From: Thoreauomyces humboldtii
Lineage: Eukaryota > Chytridiomycota > Chytridiomycetes > Spizellomycetales > Powellomycetaceae
Direction: 5' to 3'
NCBI GenBank assembly: GCA_027596035.1
Contig: JADGJA010000012.1
Span: forward strand, 19,068-83,067
DNA: 64,000 nt
The translations under genes were made by a program, and so were the position numbers. Shown piece after piece: positions 1 to 11,610 of the stretch (positions within the stretch are counted from its first letter, which is position 1; each line of letters begins with the position of its first letter). Under the pieces are notes generated by a model that saw only the letters and a program-made list of their open reading frames with translations, was not told the DNA's origin and made no database searches.

Positions 1-831
1 GATGATGAACGATGGACGGTCTCGTGTGCGACAAGGAAGGTTGACGACGACGACCCTCTCTGATGTCAGAAGCAAGCGTGATGAAAGCAACAATCTGGTG
101 CGTGACCTGCGTCAGGGGTTATAAGCAGGGCGAGAGAAGATGGGAGGTGGTCCAGCAGAACGGAAGATGCGCGAACGTGGTGTATGGTGAACTGAGCAGA
201 GCAACCGTCGCTCTTTCACCCGAAACGGGTAGAGGCCTTTATAGACGAAGACGGCTTTTTCAAGAAGGGCTGGACGGCAGGGCGGCAGGCGGCGGTGCGC
301 TGTCCAAAGATGGGCGGCAAAGGGCGGAAACGTGGGCGCTTGCTCTCAGGCCAACACGATGGTCAAGATGAAGATGGGAGGGAGCCGGCCCACCACCATC
401 CACAGGACCACAGGCCACAGGGCGTTCGCGAGATCCTGAAAAGATGTGCACGGTTCTGTGCTCCCATGCGCATTTAGAGTTTCCGCTCTCGGGCTTTTTC
501 CTGCACCTGTGCTGCCTTTTCTGAACACAGCAGCCTCACGTGTGCGCGCGCAAGGAGAGGCACAGCCACAGGGTCATGATCGGCGGCGAGAACGAGAAAA
601 GTTCAATTTGCAAATGAACCTCGTCCGATCTGACTGGACTTTCAGTCGTTCCCGCTCACGTCTCAGCCTTGCGCGCACGGTTGCCGGCTAACGTCCACCC
701 AGTCCATCGTGGAGGGGAAGCTTCAGTAAGCTCGTCAGACAGAAGGAAGAGGAAGGACGGAAAGATAGAGACAAAGAGAGGAAGAGAGAGAGAAGGAAAG
801 AGGAGCTGGACAAGGAAAGGTTCCCACTAAC
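1..831. other. Upstream intergenic region
   Basis: I see no supported gene here. The open frames are short, lack recognisable domains and have shadow-like composition. A strongly purine-rich (GA-rich) tract at about 739-812 directly precedes the HAUS6 start and may be promoter or 5' UTR sequence. The left edge may include the end of an unseen gene. Confidence 0.4.
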
Positions 832-3800
832 ATGACCCTCCTGAGCAACGTCCAGCCACACGAACTACTCTCCGATGATGGTGGGCTGGACCGACGGAGC
901 ATTTTCTGGACCAACCTGCTACTCCTCGGTCTGGAACCAAGGAGGCACCCCGGCATAGCTCTCCACAGTCAGGTGTTTGCCTCGCACGCTGGAGCTGGAA
1001 AGGCCATGGAAGTCATCGTTCACTTCCTACTGACCAAGGTGGACGGACAGGCGGCAAAGGAGGTGCGTGTCGTTGACCAAGCGACTGCATATCCAACCTC
1101 GGTCTTGCAATCGCTCATCGCCGTCCGCATCTATATCTCGCTCGATAGAGGTTCGCCACGTGCTGGCCAGTCCTTGATCGCGGTCACGCCCGCGAGTTTC
1201 GGATAGTCGCCGTAAAGTGGCTGGACAGCCTGAAGAAGGACGGCCACCTGCCGCCTGACGTATCAGTGCGGAAATCTCACTTTGACGAGTGTCGGGGAGA
1301 ACGGTGAGCAATTCACCCTAGCGCATGCTCCTTGCCACGAGGTTCTTACGCTTTCGCAAGGTTCGAGCACGCCCTACTTGCCCTCTCAAACTTCGTGCTC
1401 CGGAAGGAAATGGAGGTTTACGGCGAGGATCCGCTGGAACGCGTGATCGCAGTAGCGTCCCGCGACAACGAGGATCTTTCGAATATATTGCGGAATCAGG
1501 CGACGGAGCATGCCAGGGCCTTCGCTGCAGACTGCGCGGATGACAGCAAGGAGCAGGGAATACGCAAAGGTTATGTCTCGGACATGACCGCAGAGTACTC
1601 GCAGATCGCCGAACAGATCAAGGCTCGCGAGGCAGATCGAAGGAACTGCCTAAACGAGTTTGCAAGAGCGTACGGGAAACCCGTGGGACTTGCCGAAGCG
1701 CTTCGCGACCAGTCCGAGCGGAACGACGCGGTGCGACGACAATGGCAGAGGCTCGAAACTTGGATGGACTTGAATGCTGGCAACTTGAAGATGGTGGAGG
1801 ACGTGTTGAACGACCGAACCAACGCGTGGGTTCTCGCCGGATTCATAGCTTCTGAGGTTGGCACCAGGCGAGGAACGCGCGATCTGACCCAGATCACGAA
1901 AACCTGGGGCGCGTCGCAAGCCAACATGGTCAAGTCCCTCCGACAGTTCGTTCGAATATCATCGGAGAACCTCGATCTTCCTGCACTTCTGGAACGTGCT
2001 GAGGGAATACGTTCAAGCCTGCTTCCCTCCGATGTTCGAGAGCTGAAATCTCAGCTCGAATCCGAGCTAGCCGAGGTCCGCAATGCCATCGCTCGGAAGC
2101 GTAGGGCGATCGCTGTAATATATCGTGACGGGCTAGGAGCAAGAAGAGATGCCTCGCCGTGGCAGCCCGGTCCCCGTATGTCCGCGCTAGCATCCCATGG
2201 TCCTGGAACACCATCTCCTCGTCGGTCTCGGAAACCCAGCATCGACACTCCTGCGGCGGTTCGAAAGGTTCATCTCGTTGCGCGAAGCGATTCGCAGGAT
2301 TCTCGCACCGTCAAGAAACCGGTAGAAAAATTCAAAGTTTCCGGCGTGGCAAAACATGACCGCCCGAATGCTTTCGCGAATAATGGTCGCACTACTCCTT
2401 TAGAACCACGCAAGCCGCTCGGAACTCGAAACAAGGAGTCTGTTAGCACAAAGGATTCGCTGTCCCTGGTGTCAGAGTCAAAGTTTGCTCCTGCGTCTGA
2501 TGTATACATCTCGCCACATCGGCGACCATGCGTACCAACTGCCCCTGTGAACGACACGAAAGAAAACGAGCCGCAAGCGTTTCCGGCAAAAAGTCCTCTT
2601 CAATCTATGCCTTTCGGTGAGCGCGATTGCCGTTGCTAGCTTGGCACGTAGCTTAACATCAGAACACTCATTGATGAGGTCACTTAGAGAGTTTGCCATC
2701 CCAACCAGTTACACCCATGAGATTCCGGCAGGCAACGGATGCGGATGGTATGGCAACTAACTCAAAATCAGCCGACGCTCTGAATGCTAACTGCGCGCAA
2801 ACAAATAGACTTTGCGCTGTCACCTCTTCCGACCACACCACCAAGAAGCCCGCCAGGAACGCCCGAGATAAACCGATGTATCCGCTTTAACAAGCATTCT
2901 CCACTACTGCAACAGGATTCAACACCGGCTCGTCTTGAGCTGTCGCCTGAAAGGGTTCCAGCAGCATATGATCGTCTTTGTGAGCAGATAGTTGATTTTG
3001 TTCAGAACGAGCTGAGCTCGCCGCAGCCAGATTCCACAAAAAACGCAAAGACGGAACACCAAGACGATCGACTCATGGAAACTGGTAACGCTATATCAAC
3101 GCTTGGTGAGGAATCAATAGCCTATCACAAACAATCGTGAAGATATTAACACTCTTCGGTAGGTACTCAAGCGTTCCAGCCACGAGCAGAAATAACAAGA
3201 ACGCCAGAGAAACCCCTACGTCCAGCATTTCCAGCTCCCCAGCGACATTCTCCCACGCCCCGCCTTCCGCCTTCCTCGCCAGCCCAATCTCCCCAGTCCA
3301 TGCAAGTTCCTTCGCGCCCCAACACCTACAAACCAAAAACCCCTTCCAAGCTTCAAAACGTGATGAATTTCGACTCGAGCAGCGACTCCCTCTCTGTTCC
3401 CTCCGAGGCTGGCGAAGCCGGCGCTCCGTCCTCTTCCTTTGTCGATGGAGAAAGCTATCAATTGGATCCCGAGGAGCTGGATCTCAGCGGGACAGGCGAC
3501 TTCTTGGATGGTCTTCCGAGTACCATGGTTTCGTCGACACCGATCAGGCGACAGACGATGTTGGGAAATGACATCACGTTGACTTCCTCGCTAGGCAGGA
3601 GTCCGCTGAGAGATAGGTTGCTGAGATTCGCATCACCGGTGGCTATCGCGGCAGAACGTGGAGGTAGGAGTTTTGCGGCGGCGCATATCTCTAAACTTTT
3701 CTTGCTGATGAAAAATCCGCTCAGATCCGTTCAATGGGAACTCTGCTTTCGGCACTGAAGCGTCCATAGATTTTGCGGACGATCTGAACCTCTTGGAGCA

Positions 3801-4509
3801 CCTGAGTCAGGTCTACAAAGACGGACCGAGCTTTCGCACCGCCGAGGATTTCGACGTGAGCCGAGATCTGTCCCCGGCACGTACAGCCAACGGAGTATCT
3901 GAGATGAAGGAAGGTGGAGACGCCAGCCTTGATCTGTCCCCGGGCCCTCTGCCTCGCGCGGCGCCAGCGCAACTCACCGGAGACCACACTCCGAAGATTC
4001 CATCCCGCTTCTGCGCCGACGATGTACCGGAGGAGGTCAGCATCGATCTGTCGCCAGGTCTCTCGACTTGCTCAAAGTCTTCGAAACAACCCATGGAATC
4101 TGCTTCCGACACTCTGAATGGAGTCGTCGATGACGATGATGAAGGACTCGGAGACGAAAGCATCGACCTGTCTCCGGTTCCCAATGCCGTCAGTGACCGC
4201 TGGACTGGAGCGGAGGAGGGGGACTCGAGTGTCGACGTATCGCCATCCGCTGTGAGGGAAGCGATGCTTCAAACCCGTCGTCGATTCACTGCCCTGGATG
4301 GGGTGGTCCATCACGCACAGCCTTCCGCGCGGATATCGCCTTTATCTCCCGCCGTGTTCCCTACCGTCCGAAGCTTGGGCAAATCAAGTGCATCCCCTGC
4401 TCACAAGTTTTTAAACCCCGGACATTCTCTTCCGACAGCCGAGGACACATCCGTCATGAGCGTCTTTGAGCGACTAAGACGTGCTCGTACCGTCGCTCCT
4501 ACTCATTGA
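832..4509 (+). CDS. HAUS6: HAUS augmin-like complex subunit 6 (augmin/Dgt6 type)
   Basis: Six exons with matching phases: 832-1062, 1149-1303, 1361-2616, 2809-3105, 3163-3663 and 3725-4509, giving about 1074 aa. Augmin binds existing spindle microtubules and recruits gamma-tubulin for branching nucleation. The N-terminal 150 residues match the HAUS6_N pattern: FWTNLLLLGLEP, then HFLLTKVDG, then the diagnostic RFATCWPVLDRGHAREFR, KWLDSL, SHFDECRGERFEHALLALS and FVLRKEM. About 200 residues of likely helix or coiled coil follow. The long C-terminal half is low-complexity and rich in Ser, Pro and Asp, with five DLSP-type motifs over about 4.2 kb (see findings). The start is the first ATG in frame with the conserved LLLLGLEP block. 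Family identity is strong in the N-terminus; the tail is not recognisable beyond its motifs. The gene is convergent with the downstream kinase gene. Confidence 0.82.
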
Positions 4510-4840
4510 ACCAACATGGGTCTCCTTTACCACCAGTGGTCCGAACCATCAGAATCTAGGGAACGGAGCAATTTTGGGAGTCCTTCAAAGCATTCCCGCA
4601 CGTACGGACTCTTTGGGAGACCACCACTCATACAAATTGCTAATGTGGAGATACGGATCATGACAGTTCTCTGCATGTGCTCAACGTTTTTTTTTGTGAT
4701 TCAACTTCGCTAGCGTCGTAAAGACAAGGGTGCATTTGAGAGGACCGAAAAGGAATGGGGACGAGCCGAAGATAACAAAAGAACGTATAGATGAAGAGGA
4801 TACAGAAAAATGCGCGAGATGGTGTGCGAGAATGTGCGCG

Positions 4841-6523
4841 CTACGCGTTGATCGTCGTGGAAGCGGGTGGTTCCCGGGGTTCAAGTACGATATCCCTGCC
4901 GGTCAAGTAAGGGTGGGACCTGATGGCATCCATGGTGATCCGTTTTGCCGGATTCGTGGTGAGAAGCTTCCTGACGAGGTCCCTCGCCTGGTCACTGATG
5001 TGCCTTCGTCCCGGTGCGTGGGCCGGGAATCTGAAATCTCCGCGTGCGATGCGATGAAACATGCGTCGTGGTCGTTCACCCGGTCGGACGCTGAAGGGCA
5101 GCTCGCCAGTGAGAAGTGTGAAGAGGATGATGCCGAGCGCCCAGATGTCGATCTGGCGACCATCATATGGGAGCGCCTGAATGAGCTCCGGTGCAGCATA
5201 CTCTTCCGATCCACAGCGTTCTTCAAGGGGAACGTTCGGATCGAACCGTACGGCCAGTCCGAAGTCGGTGACCTTCACACCGCCTTCCGAGTCAACAAGG
5301 ATGTTTTCGATCTTCAGGTCTCGATGGCAGATCTGGCGAGCGTGGAGGTAGGCAACGGCCGAGCATAGCTCTCGGAAGACGCGACGTACGAACGGCGGAG
5401 TGAGGGAAGCGGGATGCAAAGTAATAAGCTCGTATAGATCAGAGTTTGGGACGTACTCGAGGACGAGGCAGTTGTGAGTTTCCGTCTCGAATGTCGTCAA
5501 AAGGCGAATGATGTGTGGGTGATTGATGTCGGCTATGATAGCAGCTTCGTTTGCAGCCTGGTCGGCGGCCACAGCGTGCTCGGTGGATGTGATCGTGGCC
5601 GGCCCGCCGGGCTTTTCAAGCATCTTGATCGCTACGCGGACACCGTCTCGCGAGTGGACGGCCAGCTTGACGTGCGAGAAGGCGCCTGAGCCTAGGGTCT
5701 TCAGGATGATATAGGATCCAACCGTCTCGTTCGTGGGTGATATTGGCGAGACGGGTAGAGGTGCCGGATTCCCCGCTATTGGCTCCGCCGCCGGGGCGAG
5801 CATGCCGTGCGTGCGGCGATACCTGTCTGCTGAGAGAGGCGCAGGCTTGCGACCCTTTGAAGCTGGCGCTGCGGATGTGGGCGGTGGGTTGTGAAAGTAT
5901 CGGTCGAGCATGGGTTCCGACACCGTGCGATGTTTTGCAGCCAGTGTATTGGGATTTTTCATCGCCTGCGTGACAGATGGAGGCGGTAGACGGACGCCTC
6001 CTCCTGGAACACCTCCTAATGGGCGATCTCCAAAGTTACGGTGAGTTGGAAGGTTGGCAGGCAAGCGCGGTCGGTCGGGAAGCGTGACAAGGAAAGGTGG
6101 AGATGTTTCTTCGACGCGACGCACGTCTACAGCACTGTTATAGCGACGTGTGTTCGTCCCTCGCGGTGGTGGCCGAGCTCTGCCGAGAGGCTCGCTTGTT
6201 ACCGATCGGCATATCCCAGTGCTGGATGTGGTGTTGGAGGTGGTCTCGAACTGTGCTGTTTCGAAAGCGTCGGAGGATTGTGATGCTGGCGGAGGTGCGT
6301 CTTTCCACCAGGGCTGGTCCACCATTGCCTTCTGTTTTGGTCGAGCCCTCCGCACGACGGGCTTGTGGTTTGGGGCGTGAACGAGACCTGGGACGGTCCC
6401 TACGCCGGCGGCGAAGGAGTGGGAGGCCTGAGAGAGCGTGGCAACAAAGACCATGGCTGAAGGGGAGGCGACGAGGGATCTGGAGAAGGTCTCAGGCAAG
6501 AGCTGGCAGGGACGAGGGACCAC
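4841..6523 (-). CDS. Serine/threonine protein kinase, CAMK/Snf1-like
   Basis: Single uninterrupted exon of 560 codons. The N-terminal ~265 residues are Pro/Ser-rich and probably disordered. The kinase domain then runs about residues 270-545: glycine loop LGSGAFSHVKLA, VAIK lysine, catalytic loop HRDLKIENIL, DFGLA, activation segment CGSEEYAAPEL, DIWALGIILFTLLTGELPF and a closing arginine near KRITMDAIRSHPYL. All catalytic residues are present, so it should be active. HRDLK.EN and the APEL motif indicate a Ser/Thr kinase. The overall look is CAMK/AMPK-related fungal kinase, but I cannot assign an orthologue. An alternative start is the Met at 6454, which would remove 23 residues. No regulatory UBA, KA1 or CBM domain is evident. 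Confidence 0.85.
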   Translation of the reverse strand: MVPRPCQLLPETFSRSLVASPSAMVFVATLSQASHSFAAGVGTVPGLVHAPNHKPVVRRARPKQKAMVDQPWWKDAPPPASQSSDAFETAQFETTSNTTSSTGICRSVTSEPLGRARPPPRGTNTRRYNSAVDVRRVEETSPPFLVTLPDRPRLPANLPTHRNFGDRPLGGVPGGGVRLPPPSVTQAMKNPNTLAAKHRTVSEPMLDRYFHNPPPTSAAPASKGRKPAPLSADRYRRTHGMLAPAAEPIAGNPAPLPVSPISPTNETVGSYIILKTLGSGAFSHVKLAVHSRDGVRVAIKMLEKPGGPATITSTEHAVAADQAANEAAIIADINHPHIIRLLTTFETETHNCLVLEYVPNSDLYELITLHPASLTPPFVRRVFRELCSAVAYLHARQICHRDLKIENILVDSEGGVKVTDFGLAVRFDPNVPLEERCGSEEYAAPELIQALPYDGRQIDIWALGIILFTLLTGELPFSVRPGERPRRMFHRIARGDFRFPAHAPGRRHISDQARDLVRKLLTTNPAKRITMDAIRSHPYLTGRDIVLEPREPPASTTINA

Positions 6524-7066
6524 CTTCTACCGAGGTGAGAGAGAGAAGCAGGAGCTTACAGTGGTCTCACAACCAGAGGTTATTGGTAGGCCGTTATGCG
6601 GAGAGAGATAGGAGAAGATGCTGTTGTTGCTGTTGCTGTTTGTTTAGGTTCGGCAAGTGTTCATATGCACGCCTTGTCTGCTGCCTGGAAAGGGGGGGAA
6701 AGGCCAGAAAGGGGGGGTTTCCGATTGGGGCTGCTGCGTGCCTGTGCCAAGCTGATGAACAGCACAAGAGAACTTTGGTTATCTGATTTAAGTTTTAATC
6801 AAGGAAGTCGACCAGGGAAGTTCTTTATTTCGGTGCCCTTCCATAGAAAAAGGGTCTCTATCCCGCTTCTGGGAAAGGATTTTTTGGGCGTCATCTGCAT
6901 CTCCGGGTCACGCGAGGGAGCACCAACCGCTGCCTTTAGGCTGTCGACTGGGTTCCGTGGGTTTTCCCAAAATGGACGAAACGTACCGTACCGGTACGCA
7001 TGCTCCAGAACTTCGCGTACATGTAGTGCCGCATGCGACGATATCGCTGCTATGTGTGATCATTCT
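6524..7066. other. Intergenic, CAG/CTG-rich microsatellite
   Basis: This stretch lies between the kinase 5' end and the methionine aminopeptidase 3' end. It contains an imperfect tgttgctgttgctgtt run near 6619-6643 and homopolymer G runs near 6690-6720. I see no coding signal; it is presumably the kinase promoter and the 3' UTR of the left-reading MetAP1 gene. Confidence 0.4.
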
Positions 7067-8446
7067 CTAAAAGTCTTTGGAAAGAACCTCCACCCCCGTC
7101 TCCGTGACAAGCAGCGTCTCCTCGAACTGCGCGGACCGCTTACCGTCCCGGGTCGTCACTGTCCAACCATCTGGCCACTGCTCATCGTGCCAAGTGCCCT
7201 CCGAAATCATGGGCTCAATCGTGAACTGCAAAAGGGACATTCGTATGAGTCTTTCGATTGCGTTCATCCCGACACCTCCTCTTTTTCTGCGAAACCCACC
7301 GTTTGTCCGGCCTTCATTACACCGACCGCCTTGTTCCTCGCATAGTGCGGTACGTTCGGGGCAGAGTGGAAGTCCGTCCCGATCCCATGCCCGCAGTACG
7401 TCCTCACCACCGAGAAGCCCTCGGCGTGCGCGATCTTCTGCACGATGTTGCCGACGTCCCGGTACAGCATGCCCGGCTTCACAGCTGCGATGGCAGCATC
7501 CAGGCATGCCCGGGTGGTCTCCACGAGCTTCCGACCTCGCTCGTCCACCTCGCCCACCATGTAGGTGGCATTCAGGTCGCCGTGGTAGCCTCCGAACATG
7601 CACGACACGTCCAGGTTCACCAGGTCCCCGTCCTTCATGACATATCCATCCGGGATGCCGTGGCAAATGACCTCGTTGACCGACACGCAACAGGATTTGG
7701 GGAAACCGTGGTAGTTGAGCGGGGATGGGTAGGCATCGCGAGCGATGCACGCCTCGTGGACCACGCGGTCCACCTCATCGGTGGTTACCCCCGCCTTGAT
7801 AGCCTTGGCACCCGCGTTCAGTACCTCCCTACATATCTGTACGTGTCGACCATTCAAAGCGTGGTGAGCCATCCCACCCGAGATGGTCCGGTGGTAAAGG
7901 CGCTAAGCTTCCACCTACCCTCGCAGTGATCTTCATCTTCTCGATCTCATCCTTCTCTAACGTAATGATCTTGGTGCTTCCGCGCTTCTGCATCTCACTG
8001 ATAGGTTGTCCTGGCACATAACAACCGAGCGTAAGGGAGGAGACAAATCTATACTTTCCACCAGGTTCCCCGCTCACCAGTCACAGCGTAGTCGGGCCTT
8101 GCGATGTGATCAGGCACCACCCGTCTCGGAGACAGAGGGTACACCGGTCGCATGGACCCACTGTATTTGTAGGACGGCCACGGGTTGAATGGCTTCATGT
8201 CTTTTCGAAAAGTTGGAGCAAACGTTTACCATCTTCTCTCTCTCCAATAACAAAAGCGAGACTGAACACACCTCCGCTAGCGACGCTGGCGGCAGCTGTC
8301 TTGTGGATGGCCTTGTGGGTCGACCAAGACGACTTGAAGCAGTCCTGCGAGCAGTAGTGCGATCCTTTGAGAATGTCTAGCTTCATACACGTAGGGCACC
8401 GCAGCTTTGCGGGCTGGCTGCACGCTTCGCAGACGTCGGCAGTCAT
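7067..8446 (-). CDS. MAP1: Methionine aminopeptidase 1
   Basis: Five exons: 8446-8272, 8200-8078, 8010-7919, 7836-7300 and 7225-7067, all phase-consistent, giving about 361 aa. The enzyme removes the initiator methionine from nascent cytosolic proteins. The N-terminus carries the ribosome-associated zinc fingers of type-1 eukaryotic MetAP ([15 protein letters not shown], then [12 protein letters not shown]). It is followed by [17 protein letters not shown] and RPDYA, typical of the linker. The catalytic pita-bread fold contains the five metal ligands in context: LVNLDVS, GYHGDLN, CGHGIG, FTIEPM and [22 protein letters not shown] and [12 protein letters not shown] are also family signatures. 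Length matches the family. No missing catalytic residue. Confidence 0.95.
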
Positions 8447-8633
8447 AATGCTTGTTGTTGTGCGGAGTGTTGCAACACTCGATTAAGTTCCTAGGGTCCT
8501 TGAATGAGGTGAACCGGTGGTGAAGTCAAACAAAGGACAAGTTTGGAACGAGTGGCTGTGCACTTCACTGCGTGTGCTTCCTACACTCAACTGTACTAAT
8601 ATATTTAGATGCGAGGCCACGCTGTATCCATGA

Positions 8634-9896
8634 TCATCCCTGGCCCAGCATTTGTGCCTTCAATAAGATGATCTTCTCCCTCTGATCCGCTGGTAACAGC
8701 AAGATCTGTTCCGGGGTCAAACTCAACAGCTGTACTAAAAGGGCTTGCTGTTGCGGGGCCAGCTGGTCCACTCCAAGTCCCGCTGCTGGCTGTCCAAACT
8801 GTTGCTGGGGTGGGACCGCCTGTTGGTGAGGGAACCCTTGCGGTGGAGGGGCAAATCCTTGATGCTGTTGATGGAACTGTTGCTGTGGCTGAAGTTGATG
8901 CTGATGCTGAGGCTGATTTTGTAGAATGCGTTGCATGACGGCGGGCTCGACGACGTTCATGACGAGGAGCGCCTGAAACAGGGCGTACGAGAGTTGTGGT
9001 TGTTCCGAAAGCACGGCATGGACCTGAACCGGATCCGATTGAACATGCATCTGTCCGATCACGCAAGTCTTAGATCCCAACTCCAAGCCAATCGATCCTC
9101 ATCAGAAAGCACCTTCATCTGAGCGAGAACTTCCAGCATCTGCTCTGGCGGGTACGAAGCTAGGATAGTGTTGATGGCGTCGATCGATGAAGGCTGGGCT
9201 GCCTGCTGCTGCATTGGTATTGGCTGTTGCTTTGGTATTTGCTGGTTCTGCTGAAGCTGTTGCTGAGGTGGCGACGGTTGCACCTGCTGTTGTACAGGTG
9301 GGGGAATGCGCTGAAAATCGGGAATATAGCACAATGATCAGAGGTACGGTTCTTTTCGATTTTCCGCGAGCATGCTCTTACGTCGTCAGGACGAGGGGCC
9401 GCGCCGCCCCCGCTATGCATTGAACTTGGCCCATTGTCCTCCTTGTCGCTTTCGGCAAAGTCAATTCGGAGCTGCCTTCCGCCCACATCGTAGTTGTTGA
9501 GGTTACGGACCGCGCTCGCGGCGGTCTCTGCATCTGAAGAAGGCCAAGGTTTAAGCACCGCACCATACCAAGGGCCGCCTCGACTGGTCCATTTACCTTG
9601 AAAAGTACAGAAGCCGTAGCCTTTTGGCTTGCCCGTCTCGCGGTCAAAGACTAGCCGAAAGGACACGACAGGCCCAACTTCCTTGAAAATGTCCACCAGT
9701 TGAGTTTCCGTGAGGTCATCTATCCCATCGACGCGGTCAGAGATCGGCAGGCCACTGAGGAGTTGCGCAAGTGGGGGTCACGCACATGGTATGTTTCCGA
9801 CTATGTTTCGAGCAGATGTTCGCAACGATTCAGTGACGGGCAATGCAAATCTACTTTGGGATTGAGAAGACACTCACCAAAAACGACTCGGGACAT
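8634..9896 (-). CDS. CSTF2: Cleavage stimulation factor subunit 2 (CstF-64/Rna15)
   Basis: Six exons: 9896-9878, 9800-9786, 9719-9597, 9533-9382, 9310-9113 and 9050-8634, about 307 aa. It binds the GU-rich element downstream of poly(A) sites. The N-terminal RRM is spread over four exons: MSRVVF / VGNIP / YDLTETQLVDIFKEVGP ... GYGFCTFQ / DAETAASAVRNLNNYDV. The second exon is only 15 nt long, yet it supplies the RNP2 motif (VGNIP). A Gln/Pro-rich linker is followed by the CstF hinge (AINTILASYPPEQMLEVLAQMK + PQLSYALFQALL). A second Gln-rich tract leads to the C-terminal three-helix Pcf11/PC4-binding module LTPEQILLLPADQREKIIL. The fifth intron uses a weaker gtgctt donor, but its phase and the protein continuity support it. 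Confidence 0.92.
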
Positions 9897-10206
9897 GATA
9901 TGGTTACTGCAGCAAGCGAGCAATACGATGAGTGCAAGCGCTCCACGGTAATCAAAGAAATTGCCACCGCAACTCACGCTTCTAGATGTTATGAGTCTAA
10001 AGTGACGGTTACAGCAGCTGTTGCTCCGGTGCGAAGGTCAAAGGGTCTCCTGCGTTCTGAGAACTCTATCGTCGTGTACAGAGCTGTGCAAGAGCTGAAG
10101 GAGAGCGTCCGAGGGGTCTTCGACAGGTGATTTTGTACCTCGTCGACTTCGTTTGCACCCCTCGGGAACTCATTCCGAGGTCCTCCGCAGAGCGTTCATC
10201 CCGAGA
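9897..10206. promoter_or_regulatory. Divergent promoter region, CSTF2 / BUD32
   Basis: The 310 bp between the two divergent start codons (CSTF2 at 9896 on minus, BUD32 at 10207 on plus) must hold both promoters. No TATA box or other clear element was recognised. Confidence 0.4.
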
Positions 10207-11311
<1,105 letters not shown>

Positions 11312-11610
11312 CACAAGCAACATACTTACCGTGGATGGTACCCGCTGGCGCTGGCTAGAATACTAGCGGATTTGTCCACTCCCTCGGCCCTGTGTGTAGG
11401 CAATCCTCCCTACTTTTCCTCATAACAGGGGCTGTAAACTAGATTCCAAACTTCTTTCTATGGCATTGATAAGTAGACTTCAACTAGCAGCGTATTCGTT
11501 CGTACAAAGTCGGACAGGGAAGGTCGCAAAAAGCAAAAGAAAATAAGATTGAAATCAATCATAACAACAAATGGCCCAGTATAGTCTGATTCTCAAGATG
11601 TCTTTGCGTC

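Noticed and set aside
6097..6786. 229-codon ORF antisense to the kinase N-terminus
   Set aside because: Arg/Leu/Cys-rich shadow of the kinase coding strand, overlapping a well-supported gene.
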